A DNA stretch of 64,000 nucleotides from Forficula auricularia (GCA_024734495.1 JALMQS010000326.1:851130-915129); one strand, 5' to 3'; counted from the first letter of the stretch, positions 1 to 12,520 are shown. The notes: generated by a model from the letters alone, not told the origin. Program-made: numbers and translations.

Positions 1-1140
1 ACCGATAATCTATTTCTATACATATAGTATATTTATGTAGGTCCATAATGTAGATTAAAAAGATAATGGTAATGAAAATTTCAAAATTTATAGCTAAAAA
101 TATTTTAGAATATTTTTCCCATAAAATAGAAATAAATGAATTTATAATTTGAAATTTCAAGAAGATTTGAAATTAAATCATTTGTAAACGATACAATTGT
201 ATTCAAATCCGTAAAGAAGGTCAATGTCAATGCCAGGAAATGTTCTTGAAATCCCTATCTAATATAAATTAGAGGAGATATTTTAGAACGGAACTGAAAG
301 TGTTAGTTACATCTTGAATCACTCTCTAACAGTACTTCTTTCTCTTTTTCTACTTTAATAAATACTATTTAAAATTTTTTAAAATACAATTTTTTATAGA
401 AAAATAGACTTAATTTTATGAAAAATCTTTTTTTTTAACTATACTTATAATACATATGGGAATGAAACATCTTTGTTATTTTTCTTTTTAATTTTTTAAA
501 TAAAAGTATTGCTTTTTTTATTACAAAAATAGCTTTTAGAATATATTATATAATATTAAATTGTGAATTCCGAGATAAAGCTTTGGAAATCGTCATGTTT
601 AAAAGCAAAAGAGTTTCGTCTAAAATCAGCTAATTTAAGTATTTTTCCTTGTAGACCCATTGTTATCAAAAAGACTTCGCAATATCGAAATAACGACTTC
701 ACAACTAAGGGTTGAATCATCGTTTGTATGTAAAGAACATTTTGTCAGAAAAAACTTTATTTAAATAGAAAAGATTCATCTTTTAAATTAATGAGTTTGA
801 CAAGAACACTAATATTTCAATTATCAATAAATCAAATTATTTTTATCTGATTAATAATAAAGGAATAATTAATATTTCAAATGAATATGGCTAAAGTTTA
901 GCAACGATCTGTTGCAGTTTATAATACATTTATTTTACTGTGAGTCTGTGTACATAGTGAATTGCGGATAATAAACAAAATATGTCGTATGAAAAAATGT
1001 CGAACTTTCCTTGATTTTTCACCTGATAGCCATTATTATTTAAATAAAAATTTATATATCAAAATCTTTTTCAGTAATTTCAATAATATTTGGTGCACTT
1101 CTTCATATCACTTGTTGCTAATAAAGGAAAAATTACAATG
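1..1140. other. AT-rich intergenic DNA without a gene
   Basis: No convincing coding sequence is seen on either strand. Homopolymer A and T runs are common. The only structure noted is a stretch at about 840-925 that recurs in inverted orientation at about 16668-16745. Confidence 0.6.
840..925 (+). repeat. Dispersed repeat, inverted copy at 16668-16745
   Basis: The stretch that includes AAAGTTTAGCAACGATCTGT is found as its reverse complement near 16670-16745, with the same flanking words (aggaataattaatatttcaaatgaat). The two copies are similar but not identical. The family is not recognised. Confidence 0.6.
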
Positions 1141-1169
1141 AATACAGGCTTAAAAATTTTAAAATGGCC

Positions 1170-1690
1170 GCCATATCAATTTTTAAATCTTTATTTATCA
1201 ATAATTGTTACTTTTATTAAATTACTTTATACTTAATAAAATATTAATAATTTATTTATAAACAAAATGACACCTTATTTATTCAAATCGGCTAATTATT
1301 AACCGAATTATGGTGGTATTTTTATTTTCATAGGAATGGTTAGCTATTCTTAAGTAAATGAAATAAAATCTAGCAAATGGTGCTGGATTCATTCACACAT
1401 TTAATTAGACAATAAAGTTGAACAAATCGATGTAAGATGGCAGTAGTGCAAAATTAATCGACTGCAAATTCAAATATTCAAAATTGAAAAGCTTGAACTT
1501 GTGATGGAATTTCGATGATGGCCAATTTCATCTTAACCAATTAAGAATGACTAACCTAATAATGGAAATAAAAATACTATCATAACTCGATTAATTGGCA
1601 ACCGATTTTCAAAATTAAGGTGTCATTTTGTTCAGAATAAAATGCTTAACATTTTATTAAATAAAAGATAATTTGATAAAAGGAACCATT
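1170..1690. repeat. Foldback (inverted-repeat) element
   Basis: The left arm at about 1255-1355 (includes AACAAAATGACACCTTATTT and a segment around GGCTAATTATTAACCG) pairs with the right arm at about 1545-1645 (includes AAGGTGTCATTTTGTT and CGATTAATTGGCAACCGATT). Pairing continues outward in AT-rich sequence to about 1200 and 1690. The arms are diverged, so this is an old foldback element or MITE. No coding sequence lies between the arms. Confidence 0.6.
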
Positions 1691-1734
1691 ATTGAAATAT
1701 AAAGGATTGAATAATTGAGATGTGGCATAATACT

Positions 1735-1800
1735 TGACGAATAACTATTCTAGATTGTGGATTTTTGACGTTTCGACTACAAACCTGATCGTCTCAATCC
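1735..1800 (+). repeat. Diverged single unit related to the 119-bp array
   Basis: The words TACTTGACGAATAACTATTC and GGATTTTTGACGTTTCGACT match, with changes, the unit repeated at 16769-17898. It includes GACGTTTC, the reverse complement of GAAACGTC. Confidence 0.45.
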
Positions 1801-1854
1801 AATGTCACATTTAATTTATAGAGATCGATAATTATCATGTTAATTATAATTTTT

Positions 1855-2815
1855 TTATTGTAAGTGTGCATGAAAAGTGTTTTTTTTTGCTTCGTTTTTT
1901 GAAATATCTCCAAACAGCTGAAAATATTTTGATAAAAAAAAATTGAGAGAAACCATGGATTTTTAGTCTAGAAAAAACTCAAATAAGTAAACAGGGAAAA
2001 CAATTATATTTCACGAGATTAATTATTTTGTCAAAAAGTGTGTTTGTATGTTAGTCAGTTTGTTACCAAATTTTGTGTAGGCTCTAGCTCAATAACTAGT
2101 GTGAATATCAAAACGTAATTTAACAGATAGATTCTTTATTTTAAGATTAAGAGCTGATTAGATTTTGGTTGAATTCGAACCAAAAATTAAGGGGGCGTGT
2201 GCTCTTAAAAAATTTAAATTATAAAATTTTCAAATTAATAAAACAAGAAAAATGGGATTTACTATAAAAGAGACCTATAATAAAAAAAAGTCTTTATTTT
2301 TTTCGGTGGCCTAAAATTTGAGGGGAGAGGTTCAAAAACACAGAACTATCAATATAACTCCTAGATGTACGAAATTTTGAATATCGTCGCCTTAGAGAGT
2401 AAAACCTGCTAACTCACAACAAGGAAATTTTACAAGGCAGAGAAAAAACAAACAAAATTTAATATTGTTGTTATGTAAAAAGGGATTTTTCACATTTTTT
2501 TCTACAACTTACGATCGTAATTTTAAGTAGCAGTTTTACTTGGACGATGCTGCATCTCTTTTTTTCGAATTGTATTGAAAGTGACCCCAAGAGGGGGGGG
2601 GGCGGTTAAAAAATTATTTAAAATAATAAAATTTTCAAATAAAAATCGAAGAAAGCTGATATTTACATTAGAAAATTCTCATTTATAAGGAGATATCATA
2701 AATTGCTAATAGGTCCAAAATTCAGGAGGATTCTTTCGTTTATAAATTATTTTATAAAATAATAAATATAAGAGAGGGGCAGGTGTATGGTAAGGTCATG
2801 TTGATGGCCACATCA
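1855..2815 (+). repeat. Dispersed family X, copy 1
   Basis: This stretch shares long colinear similarity with 4380-4910, 25640-26560 and, inverted, 39164-40022. Shared landmarks are a T-rich segment followed by TTTTGAAATATCTCCAAACA, then AAATTGAGAGAAACCATGG, then GATTAAGAGCTGATTAGATT, and an end near GGTGTATGGTAAGGTCATG. It has no intact ORF. The family is probably a non-autonomous transposon or the remains of a larger one; its class is not recognised here. Confidence 0.65.
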
Positions 2816-3182
2816 GCTTATTTATTTTTATTTAGATAAGATTATATACAAAAATAAATCGTAAGACTTTTTATGGATTTATTTTTTAATCACTGACACA
2901 GAAAATTAAGTTATAATAATTAAATACTTTCTAAATAGTATCATTTAATCATAATTTCAGAAATGAATTTAAATTTCAACTATTTTGATCATTAGAGAAG
3001 AGATAATAAGAAAATCTTAATAATATCACTATGTTTTTGCATTATATATCCTATTATACATTAAATCACATCATTAAATTTTTCCTTAGAAATTCCTTCT
3101 TTTAAATATTATTCATTTTTTTATTTATATGTCTCGTATTGAAGTTTTTTTTGACTATTAACAACAAATTTATAAGTGATAA

Positions 3183-3456
3183 GGGGCCATTCTTATAATA
3201 CGTTCGCAAACAGGGGAAGGAAGGAGATTGATTTGCGTGATGATATGTGACAAGGGGGTCTTAGGAAACGTGATGAGTTAATCAATATTATTATTTTTTT
3301 TTTTTAACTTATTTTTTTTAATTTTATTAAAGGGGAGTCTAGCTTTTGTGACGTTATATTTGTGGGTTCCAGAAAATGTGACGCAGCGTGACGAAGGAGG
3401 AGGGGAGGGGTCCAAAAAGGGAAAATTTTACGTGACGTATATTTTGAATGACCTCT
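3183..3456 (+). mobile_element. Degenerate MITE of the GGGGCC family (copy A)
   Basis: It starts GGGGCCATTCTTATAATACG and ends TTTTACGTGACGTATATTTT then GAATGACCTCT. It has the internal words atatgtgacaagggggtctt and gtgacgttatatttgtg seen in copies B to E. The termini are mutated and no clean target-site duplication is visible. It is the most diverged copy in the window. Confidence 0.55.
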
Positions 3457-4379
3457 ACGTCTAATTATTCACAATATAAGTAAATTCATTTATTAAAAAA
3501 TATGTTAAGCTCTTAAGTAAATTTGAAATATTAAGGGAAGCTCTACCAATCTATAAAAATATTTAATATTTATACTACCTAAGCGAAAAAGCAATCATTA
3601 ATTTTCTTAAAAATTAAGATCTTTGCTACTAATATAGAAGAGAGAATATATGGTAATAGTGACTGGAACCCCCTTCCATCCCATAACATTCCTGCGTCTT
3701 ACAACCTGCATTTTTCCAAGACTCAAATGCACAAATAACTTTGACTTAAATCTAACCCTTGAATATTGTTTTTATTTTCATTGCTAATTTTTCAGGAATG
3801 GAAGGTCATTTATTCTAGTCTAGACTTATTATAGATTTTTCAAGTTCTTACATCTCTACTTATAATAAAGAAACGTTTTTTTTTTTTTTTTTTTAATTTA
3901 TTATAGAATGGGAGAGTGAAGTCGCTTATTCTGGTTCCACATTTTTTCAATCCATTTTTGCTTTGGTCATTTTAGTTAGCTCACACTTCATAAGACGAGA
4001 TATAGTAAATAGTCGAATAGCTAAAGAGCTAAGTCATGAATTAAAAAAAATATTCACAAGCTCTGGTTAGGAACAAATTTAGAGAGATTTATGCATGCTC
4101 GCGCAACGTGACTTTACCATGAACTTAGCTCACTTGTATATTTATAGCTATAATTTCATTTTCATTATTATACAAACAAATAAATTTGATGTCAAAATTT
4201 TTTGTATATTTTAAGTAAAAAAAAGTATTTTAAAAAAATCTTTCTGTTATTATTTATTTGTCTTGATGATCTTCTGGTTCGACCGCATGGTCGATATTAA
4301 TGAAATCTTATACCTAGATAGCGATTTTGAAGAATATTGGAGCTGCCCTATTTTTATATTGTTAAATTGATTTTTACAT
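3457..4379. other. AT-rich DNA, nothing recognised
   Basis: Contains a poly-T tract near 3873-3893 and scattered AT-rich sequence. No coding region, RNA gene or repeat with clear boundaries was found. Confidence 0.5.
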
Positions 4380-4910
4380 TACTATAAAGAGTATGATGTG
4401 AAGTATGGTTATCATTCAAGAAAAAAAGTATCTTTTTTGCTTCGGATTTTTGAAACATCTCAAAAACTATTTTGATAAAACAAAAATTGACTGAATTCAC
4501 GGCGTTTCGATCCACAATAAAACCGTCTATAGTAAACATCGGAAAATTTAATTTTAATAGATATTAATTATTTGTTAAAATGACTACTAGTGACTGAGTG
4601 AGTATGTGGGTGCCTTGCCAAATATAATGTATGATCTAACTAAAAAACCAATAAAGGTATAACAATGAGATTTAATTGTTCTATATATAGAGATTAAGAG
4701 CTGATTAGATTTTAGTTGAAACCGGACTAAAAATTATTGGAGGGAGAGTTTTTAAAAATTTGATCAATTTTTGGACCAAATTTTGAAAAGTTATTCTTTA
4801 GGATCCTGTAAAAACTAATGGGTAAAAAAATTAACTACCCGAAATCGGTGAGGGGTGAAAAATTCAAAAGGAGGGCTGGTATATGGTTTAGTCATTAGAT
4901 GACCATATCA
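4380..4910 (+). repeat. Dispersed family X, copy 2
   Basis: Colinear with 1855-2815 but shorter. It keeps the segment with TTTTTGAAACATCTCAAAAA, the segment AGAGCTGATTAGATTTTAGT, and the terminal block GGTATATGGTTTAGTCATT followed by gatgaccatatca. The apparent small ORF on the minus strand here lies inside this repeat and is not a gene. Confidence 0.6.
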
Positions 4911-5339
4911 CATATTTTAATTGTAGTTTATTAGTATTTCCAAACTTAATAAAAAATGCTGGAAAAATTTTAATAAAAAATTAAATTGAAAAGAATACGA
5001 AAGGCCTTCAAAATGCCTTATATAGAAGTAAACATTTTAAAAATGAAATTTCAAAAGGTATTAATTATTTTTAGAAAAATGACAAGAGTGAACATTAAAT
5101 TTATCCCTTAATATCAATTGATAATACTTCCAACTATAAATTATGAAATTCTTAGTGGTTGTGAAGTAGAGTTCACATAAAATTTGACTACACGTACACA
5201 AACAATCACATACAAAAACACATTTTAGAAAATATTTTTTTTAAAATCTGGAATTCTTAATTAAAATTAGTTACTATCCTCTTTATGGTAAAGTGTTAGA
5301 CATCTCAAATCATTCACTTATAGTAAAAGCTCTCAGACT

Positions 5340-6080
5340 TAAGAAAATTAAGAATACTTATCAAACATTTAGAGTATTTTCATAATTTCAGGAGGATCTT
5401 AAAATTTTCAAATTATTATCCTTTATTTCAAATATTTCTATAAAAAACATTTTTTGTTTTGAAAAGTACTTATAATGGTTCTCGAAATGAAATAAAATTG
5501 TTTCATAGTTTCAAGGGGTAATTAAAATGAATGCTGTTAGAAGGTTTGAAGTCCCTGCCTGGTATAATCGTATTCTAGTTCAAGCATGTCAAACACAAGT
5601 CCAGGTGAGTTTTAGTCGAATAAATATTGTTCTCGCTGAGGAACTATTAAAATAGTAATAATACAAAAAAGGATTAAAGATGATTTGGGAATTTTCGGAC
5701 TAATATATTTCTAAGAACTCTCAATATATAAGATCAGAAATAACTAAAAGCTATAATCAAGTCATAGCTTGCTTATAGAAATAGAATTAGGAGAAATTTA
5801 AGATTTTCTTATAGGACAGGCTGATTCATTGTGCAAGATGGTCGATTTTCATCTCAGGGATTGGGGAGTTTAAGATTAAAATAAAATTTCATAAAATTAA
5901 GGGTACTTTATTGGATAGCAACCCCTGGTTGAAAGGTCACCAACTGTCACTGGTATCTAGTATTTTTTCCTATACATTTTCCATAATTTTTGATAGTAGG
6001 AATTGTTTTTTTATTTATGGAATATACTTATCATACTTACACAAAGAAATATTAAATACCATAGTAAAACATTTATTGAA
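5340..6080 (+). repeat. Dispersed family Y, copy 1 (carries the empty site of a MITE)
   Basis: This copy aligns by eye with 29375-30300, from TTAGAGTATTTTCATAATTT near 5368 to the end around 5960 (ccctggttgaaaggtcaccaactg). Near 5765-5785 it reads through TTGCTTATAGAAATAGAA with no insertion, whereas the other copy has a 245-bp hAT MITE there. Between about 5528 and 5612 it carries about 85 bp missing from the other copy. That stretch is open from an ATG at 5528 for 42 codons to a TAG near 5655, and it contains a donor-like CAG/GTGAGT. Whether it is a retained piece of coding sequence is unknown. Confidence 0.65.
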
Positions 6081-6289
6081 TAAACTTAAATATTTTTAAA
6101 GATTTTCCTTGAGAAATGCTTGGGAATTTAATCGCCTATATACTTTCCCTTTCAGAAAGTTTTAACTTTAAAAATATAAATAAATCATCGAATGCAATAT
6201 TCACATAAATTTCTTTTTTTCACATGTTTCTCAAAATTATTTCGTAATTTTTATTAAATATTACTATATATAAAATATCAAAGATAAAT

Positions 6290-6790
6290 TGCATAAATTT
6301 TCTAGTTAATGTTATAAAAGTCAACCCTCCCAAAATAATCATTTTAATACGATTTTTATTTTAGAGAAATGAATACATAAACTTCTAAATTTCATATTTG
6401 TATCTTATTTAGTTTACGAGCTATAGGTAGGTACTGCTCTGACAGACAGATGATAGACAATGTAACCACACTAATATGGTCCCGTTTTCATTTTTAAACG
6501 GAACCTAATTCTACATAAAGAGTTCTATACCGGGATATCTCATACACTATGATTTTGAACCTCACAAAAAATTTGATCATGTTTCCAAATTAAGTATTCG
6601 AATGAAATTTTAATATGATTTTTGATTTCGGGGAAATAATTACACATCATTTGTAAATTTCCAATATTTTATTTAGTTTACGTGTTAGAATGCTCTGACT
6701 CTGACAGATTGATTGCTAGACAGACATACATACCTAAATCTAAACAGGCAGACATAGCAACCCTCAAAATTTCAATATTAAGCCCTAAAA
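6290..6790 (+). repeat. Diverged tandem duplication with GACAGA motifs
   Basis: Two similar blocks, about 6290-6500 and 6570-6770, each run from an ATTTTAATACGATTTTTATT-like word through TTTAGTTTACG to CTCTGACAGACAG-like repeats. Related GACAGACAG words occur near 26505 in a family X copy. No coding capacity is seen. Confidence 0.45.
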
Positions 6791-6949
6791 GTGATAATAT
6801 ATCAATTTTAGGGAACTAACGGTGCTAGTTGACAATTTTAATATTTTCATTTATAGTATCAAATCTGGTTTTACATCTTTAATCCTTAATAATGAATTTT
6901 TTTAGTGATAAAGATATATCGATTTGATGAGATATTAAAGTAGTAATTA

Positions 6950-8440
6950 TAGGGGCGGATTAAGCATTTCAAGGGCCTGGGACCCAAATATAACTCCAAA
7001 ACAGAAATTTTTAAAACTATTCAAATTGTGTAAATATGAATTTGATCTTTAAATATTTTATTAGAACACAAATAATGCGTAAATTATAAATAATGACATC
7101 TTTGGCTTAATGCACGAACATAACATTTGGGCTTATTGAACATGCTAACTTGAAATTTCAAATTTCTCATGTTCATTACGCTCGAGAACGGGGTAAGTGC
7201 AATAAGTTGAATACGCTATAAGCTATAAGTAAATTAGAGAGTAGAAAAAAGTAAAAACTTTTTCAATACTTGGTACGCTCCCTATAAATTTTGCAGATGA
7301 TAGGAGAGTGTGGAGGGGTTGAGATGTCGTAGGCAATTGGAAGTGTCCCCATAGTAATTTATTTAAATATAATAAACTATTTTCTGTATTTTTCAATCGT
7401 AACTTCAGAAATTAGAGAGTCCAAAATCTTATCAGTTCTTTACATTGAAAAACACAAACATTTCGACAGAAGAACGAACTTTTTACGATATTCAGTTAGT
7501 TGTTGTGGGTATCGGAATCCAAACATAGACACACAGTCAATAAAATTATGAGCGAAAATTATTTTTTACCATATTTAAAAAGTGGATATTGAATACATTA
7601 GAGGCAGACCTGTAGTGAGTGTGTATGTGGATATATAAGCAATAGCATATAATAGCTACATATTTACAAAAGTTGTATTTATTTCTTTAAAAATATAATT
7701 AACAATGAGAATATAATTTTATTATAATAGCATTGGTACATATAACGATAAGGGTGACAACTAGAGAATTTATAATCCAATGTAAATTATCTCCATAATA
7801 TCTATTGGCTTCAGCTTGGGGCTCTCATTAAAAAGAAACTTAAAAAATAAAAAAAACATATTCTTATGGTGGGAAAAATGTTTATTAAAGAGTGCCTTTA
7901 GTGGTTGATAATTTTTGCCAAACAAAACCATGGACAAATAAGCCACTTTCTCAGGGCAGAGATTGAATCTAGTTATAAAAGGGATTGCGGTTCTGTCCCA
8001 CGACACTAGAACTGTTAATATTTTTAAAATAAAACTTAGCGTTAAATACATTTACTCCTCATTAAAATTATCATGGTTCTTGAAGACATTTCTTTACACT
8101 ATTACTAGAGTGGAAGGTGCACCCCTCACACCATCTTTGTTTAGACCTTGGTATAAAATTTAAAATTATATAAATATATAGACGATTTGTATGTATTTCA
8201 GAAGGGTTTGAATAATGATAAAATAACGTAGTTTTGTGATTTAAACTTTAAAGGATTTAATTTCATAGATATTTTTATCAATAATAAAGATATTTTTAAT
8301 ACTTCAGGTAACTTTAAACGGGTCAGTAGTACCCCCAATTAAATATATTATATTGGTGAAAATCATTTCGAGATATATAGATTTATTGTAAAATCACCCC
8401 CTATTCCAACTGCTTGAAACCAGGAATAAAAAAACTAAAC
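6950..8440. other. AT-rich DNA with old repeat fragments
   Basis: Two dispersed motifs are present: AAAGTAAAAACTTTTTCAAT near 7248, a diverged match to sequences near 30615, 43870 and 45810; and GTGGGTATCGGAATCCAAAC near 7506, which recurs with changes near 24236, 43510, 45630 and 61050. Overlapping short open frames on both strands at 7770-8163 look like chance frames. No gene is supported. Confidence 0.5.
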
Positions 8441-8450
8441 AAAGCTCTTA

Positions 8451-8798
8451 GGGGCCATCCATAAGTTAGGCCACACAGACGGGGGGAGGAGGCACCTCAG
8501 ATTTGTGACAAAATGTTACAGGGGGGCCCGGGGATCTTAAAAATTGGGATGTCACAAAAGTCAAATTAATAAATTTAAAAAATTTTCAAATATATTTTTT
8601 AGATTTCAATAATCCAACATGAAAATGTTGGTAAAATAAATTTAGACAAAAAAATTGTAATCAATGAATAAGGGTATAAAAGTGATAATGTGACGTCACA
8701 ATACTCAATGTAAACTTGACAGAAATTGACACAGGAGGAGGGGAGGGGAGGGGTCTAAAAATCTTGAAATTCGTGTGACGTAATTTATGGACGGTCCC
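8451..8798 (+). mobile_element. MITE of the GGGGCC family (copy B), TTA target duplication
   Basis: The element starts GGGGCCATCCATAAGTTAGG and ends GACGTAATTTATGGACGGTC then CC, so the ends are imperfect terminal inverted repeats of about 25 bp. It is flanked by TTA on both sides (8448-8450 and 8799-8801). A 3-bp TNA duplication fits PIF/Harbinger-type transposition; that assignment is an inference, because no transposase is present. The interior has runs of G and several TGTGACGTCACA-like words. Confidence 0.8.
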
Positions 8799-8801
8799 TT
8801 A

Positions 8802-11440
8802 TGTGTTTTTGTTCCTTGTTAATTTTTGCCAATACCACACACATGAAATATTTTAAAAGCAATATAAAAGGTAAAGATCGATGATCGGACAAAAAATCTT
8901 AAAAATGTTAACAAAAATGACGCAAATAGTATTAATTAGAATGCAATGCAGAATTTACTTTTTTAGTTTAATGTTGAAGTAAAGAACAAAAGGATTTACT
9001 TAAATGTTTATTATTTAACATTCAACAAAGAAGGCCATTTATATAATTAAGAAAACATTTCCCATAGTTCTTTAAGGAATTAGATAATTTTACGAGAATT
9101 AATTGTATATTATGGCATTTTTAAATCTGTAATATTATATCAAAAAAATTTATATGAGCATTGTTGATGGATCTAAATTGACCTACATGTAATATTAATG
9201 ATAAAATTATATAAAAATTAGTTAATTAACTATATGGTTTCCGCGCAACTTCTAGCTCTTAAGGTTTTCATTAGTATATGACTTGTTCATTATACAACCC
9301 ACCCGCGCAACGTGTCGACCTAAATAATTAGGTTTACATTCTATGAAATTGAAACCAAAATTCAAGGATATTAAACAGTTTTTTACAGTTTTGATAATTA
9401 ATATAATTTTGCTTATCAAGATTAAACTTCTCATATCTCCCTTTCGATTCTTTCATTTTTTACCGTTTCTCAGATTCTCCATTTCTAACGGAATCAATCA
9501 TCATGTCCTTGGCCAGATCCTTCATTTAATATTATGTAGTAAAGATACTGTTAATTTTCTATTTCTTTATTTATTATGTAAAGTTATATAAATGTTGGTT
9601 ATACCTAAATTGATTTGAAGTTGGTTCACCTCTTCAATATTAAATAATAATTTGTATTTTTAAAAACTTTTAGTGGAAAAAATTCATCAACCATGCAAAT
9701 ATTCACACTTTCATAAATGCTGCTATTTTCTATATTAAATATTTTGTACTCAATATTTTTCATTAGTTAATTATACAATCAAATCAATAGTAAATTTATT
9801 AATACGATTAATTATATATACATTAAGTATATAAAATATTGAACTGATTACATTTCTTTGCCTATCCTTTTAGGGAAATTGTCTCTATGTATATTTCTAT
9901 ATAGAAAACATGTTTTTTTTAGAGAAAACATTTTTATAGTGGATTTAGATATAAAGATTGACTATTAATGACAGGATGAAATTAATTTAAGTTTTCTCTC
10001 CTTTTGGCAAGTATTCATAATTTTGATTTTGATTTAATTAAATGTTTATTTCTTTGAAAATTGATACAATTAAATTAAATTTTCAATTATTTTATTAAAT
10101 TTTATCAAATCAAAAATATTTAATTTTTGCTCTAAGGAGAGTGGTTTTCAGCCAGGATGCACATCTGACTTATTCCAAATATAACAAACTATTTTACACA
10201 ACCTCATTTAATGGTGATGTATTTTAATTAAAAATACAATTTCTTAACTGATAAATAAACAAAAGAATAATTCTAATTTGCATACAAATACAATGAAGAT
10301 TGAAAATTGAGTTTACAGAATGTTAAATGGAGCATCGAATTCATAGACCAATTGCAAAAACAACAACTTATTTATCATTCTAACTATACGTACCTATATT
10401 TAATTCTAAGTTTGAAACATTTTTCATATTTATTAAAAATTCTCTACTAAGATACATGAGAACGCAGAATAAATTGAAAGAATAAAAAATAAATAAATAC
10501 GATTATCATTGCCAAATCAACTTTCTAAAGAAATTAATATTAACATAAGTAATATTCATTTCTTTAAAAAAATAAATTTGATATTTTTTTTCAATATAAA
10601 TTTACGTTCTATTAAATTTATACCTAACTCCGTTTAGTGTCAGATGATAATGTTTTCTAATTTGTTATTAATTATTTATTATTTATATAAAATATCTTGT
10701 CAACTTAGAAAAAAAAGATTTTCAAATATTTGGCGATAAGTTTTTTTATTTACTTAATTTTTTTATATTTGAATAATAGGCATATTTGCCTTCAAATAAG
10801 TTACTCTCGAAAAGAAAATATTTTTATTTCGCTACTACAAGTATCCTATTTACTTACTTTTTTTGGTAGTCAATTCACATAAATGATAAAATTATATCTG
10901 TACTTTTAGGTAAGTATTTTTTAGTAGATATAACTATTCTGTATTGTTCATATTACGGTTTACAAACCCCAAAATTTAATTCATCTCTTCATTTGAGTGT
11001 TTGCTCCATCATAATTCGAAAATGGCACAAGAGATTTCAACAAAATGTCATTCTTTATAGTTGCCATTTATGACACTTTATACTCGACTTTGTTTTCGTA
11101 GATTTATTTGTGGGGGGAGGGGGTGGGGTACTATTGTCAAATTTGAAGCATGAGCTTAAATTCTAATATTATTATTAAAAAAAAAAATTGTTAATAGGAC
11201 CAAGATGTCGATCGGGCCAATCCTCCAGAGGGCAACTAGTAATTTTAATAAAACTTTTATAAGTATTTACAAATAATAAAACTGAAGTTTGAAATTTCTC
11301 AATAAATGTACATGCATCAAGATTGAAATTTTTATTTCAATTAATTTTATTAAATTAAATTATACAACATTCGAATAAAGTAAAATACATTTATAAGATC
11401 TTTTAACAACCAATACATATGATATTTAAAATAATAATAA
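8802..11440. other. Long AT-rich stretch without a supported gene
   Basis: No coding exon, RNA gene or bounded transposon was recognised. Open frames near 9252-9591 overlap on opposite strands and have the composition expected of AT-rich noncoding DNA. A G-rich word sits at 11112-11130. Confidence 0.5.
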
Positions 11441-11454
11441 AAAAAAAGACTTAC

Positions 11455-11530
11455 CTTACAAGTTCTCCAGTCATGTCTGTGTCGACTGGCTGGCTTGAGG
11501 TCGGACTTAACCCGACCCACACAAGCGCAG
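11455..11530 (-). CDS. Candidate first exon of a host gene
   Basis: On the minus strand this block is less AT-rich than its surroundings and ends in TGTAAG directly followed by GTAAGT at 11454-11449, a perfect match to the metazoan 5' splice consensus. An ATG at 11474-11472, with G at -3, opens a frame of MTGELV up to the donor, leaving two bases of the next codon. A TATAAAA motif lies about 27-33 bases upstream of the assumed transcript start near 11530. The protein is not recognised and no second exon could be placed. The start of the exon is inferred from the TATA spacing. It could also be a noncoding 5' exon or a chance match. Confidence 0.3.
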
Positions 11531-11556
11531 CTTATCAAAATCGGTGCAAAACTTTA

Positions 11557-11563
11557 TTTTATA
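11557..11563 (-). promoter_or_regulatory. TATA-box-like motif upstream of the candidate exon
   Basis: TATAAAA read on the minus strand, within AGTATAAAATAAAGTTTTGC. Its distance to the candidate exon at 11455-11530 suits an RNA polymerase II core promoter. In AT-rich DNA such motifs are common, so support comes only from the nearby splice donor and the raised GC content. Confidence 0.3.
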
Positions 11564-11639
11564 CTTGAACAATATATAGGGTAACCAATTAAACGAAAGG
11601 GGTAAGATCGATGAATGATATCAGAACTTGGTAGCTAGT

Positions 11640-11830
11640 GAGCCAAGTGACGTTCAGGTGGTCTTAAGGCCAGCCGGCGAGGAAATGAAAGCAGCCGGAG
11701 CCCCCGTAGACGCTTCAAGCCTGTCTCTCTCTCTCTTTCTTTCGTCCCCCCGCACCGTCTGACTACAGGACCGCACCTTCCCACCTTCTTAAGAAAATCG
11801 GATATCCAGCAACCAATTTCCCTCACAATA
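11640..11830. other. GC-raised island upstream of the candidate exon
   Basis: About 190 bp clearly richer in G and C than the surroundings, with a CT-rich run (ctctctctctctttctttcg) at about 11722-11745. It resembles no repeat elsewhere in the window. Together with the TATA motif and splice donor it may be part of a promoter region. The 63-codon open frame across it on the minus strand has no ATG-led start of note and no recognisable domain. Confidence 0.35.
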
Positions 11831-11999
11831 GTTGCAAATAAATGTATTTAAAATAACTTCCTTTTGTTATAAAGAATTTAATTTGGCTTAATACATTAGG
11901 GTGAAAACAAAGGGAAAGAACTGCTAGATGAAATTCCTATCTGTACCAGGAATAACATTTATTTTCAAGGTATTTAATGCAGCAGTGCTAGCACAGAAA

Positions 12000-12520
12000 G
12001 ATAGTTGCAGCTCTCACTAAGCTTCAATCAAATCAATGGGGTAAACACAACATGCCTACCCTGATACCACCAAGATTTCTTCCAGATATCTTAAAGAGAT
12101 CTTGGTTATCTTACTGCAAGATTCTTAAAGGTTCCATCTTCTAGACGTACTTTTAGATCTTTAGAAGGGAGGTGTCTCACATTTGAACAAAAATTTGAAC
12201 TCTGCTTAGGATTATATATTACATTAAGATCTTTCCACTGATACCCATAAAGCTTGGATTGACTGACAATGTGAAGAAGACAGCCCCTGCATACGCTCAT
12301 GGTTACGTTGCCTAAGACCATTTACACTGGCATTTTAGTCTTAGATGACAGTGGGAACACAATGCTTTTAAATGAGGTTGTGTACACAGGGCGGAAATTT
12401 AGCGGGTGGAAGATTCCAACGAGCGAACCGCCTCGAACGGTGAAAACTATTATTTCGTCCAATGTGAACGGGATGGGAGGAAAGCGGAAAATTTCGCCAC
12501 ATGTGATCTAAGGCTAAGAA
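12000..12520 (-). pseudogene. Unrecognised coding-like relic
   Basis: The minus strand carries an open frame led by ATG at 12321 and ending at 12106, with residues such as YGYQWKDLNVIYNPKQSSNF. The same frame continues upstream across a TAA just before that ATG for about 25 more codons (about 12325-12400), and downstream of the stop for another 25 codons. Composition here is less AT-rich than in the surroundings and no second copy occurs in the window. This looks like old coding sequence from a gene or an autonomous transposon, interrupted by stops. I do not recognise the family. The plus-strand frame over 12299-12511 is taken as its shadow. Confidence 0.3.
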
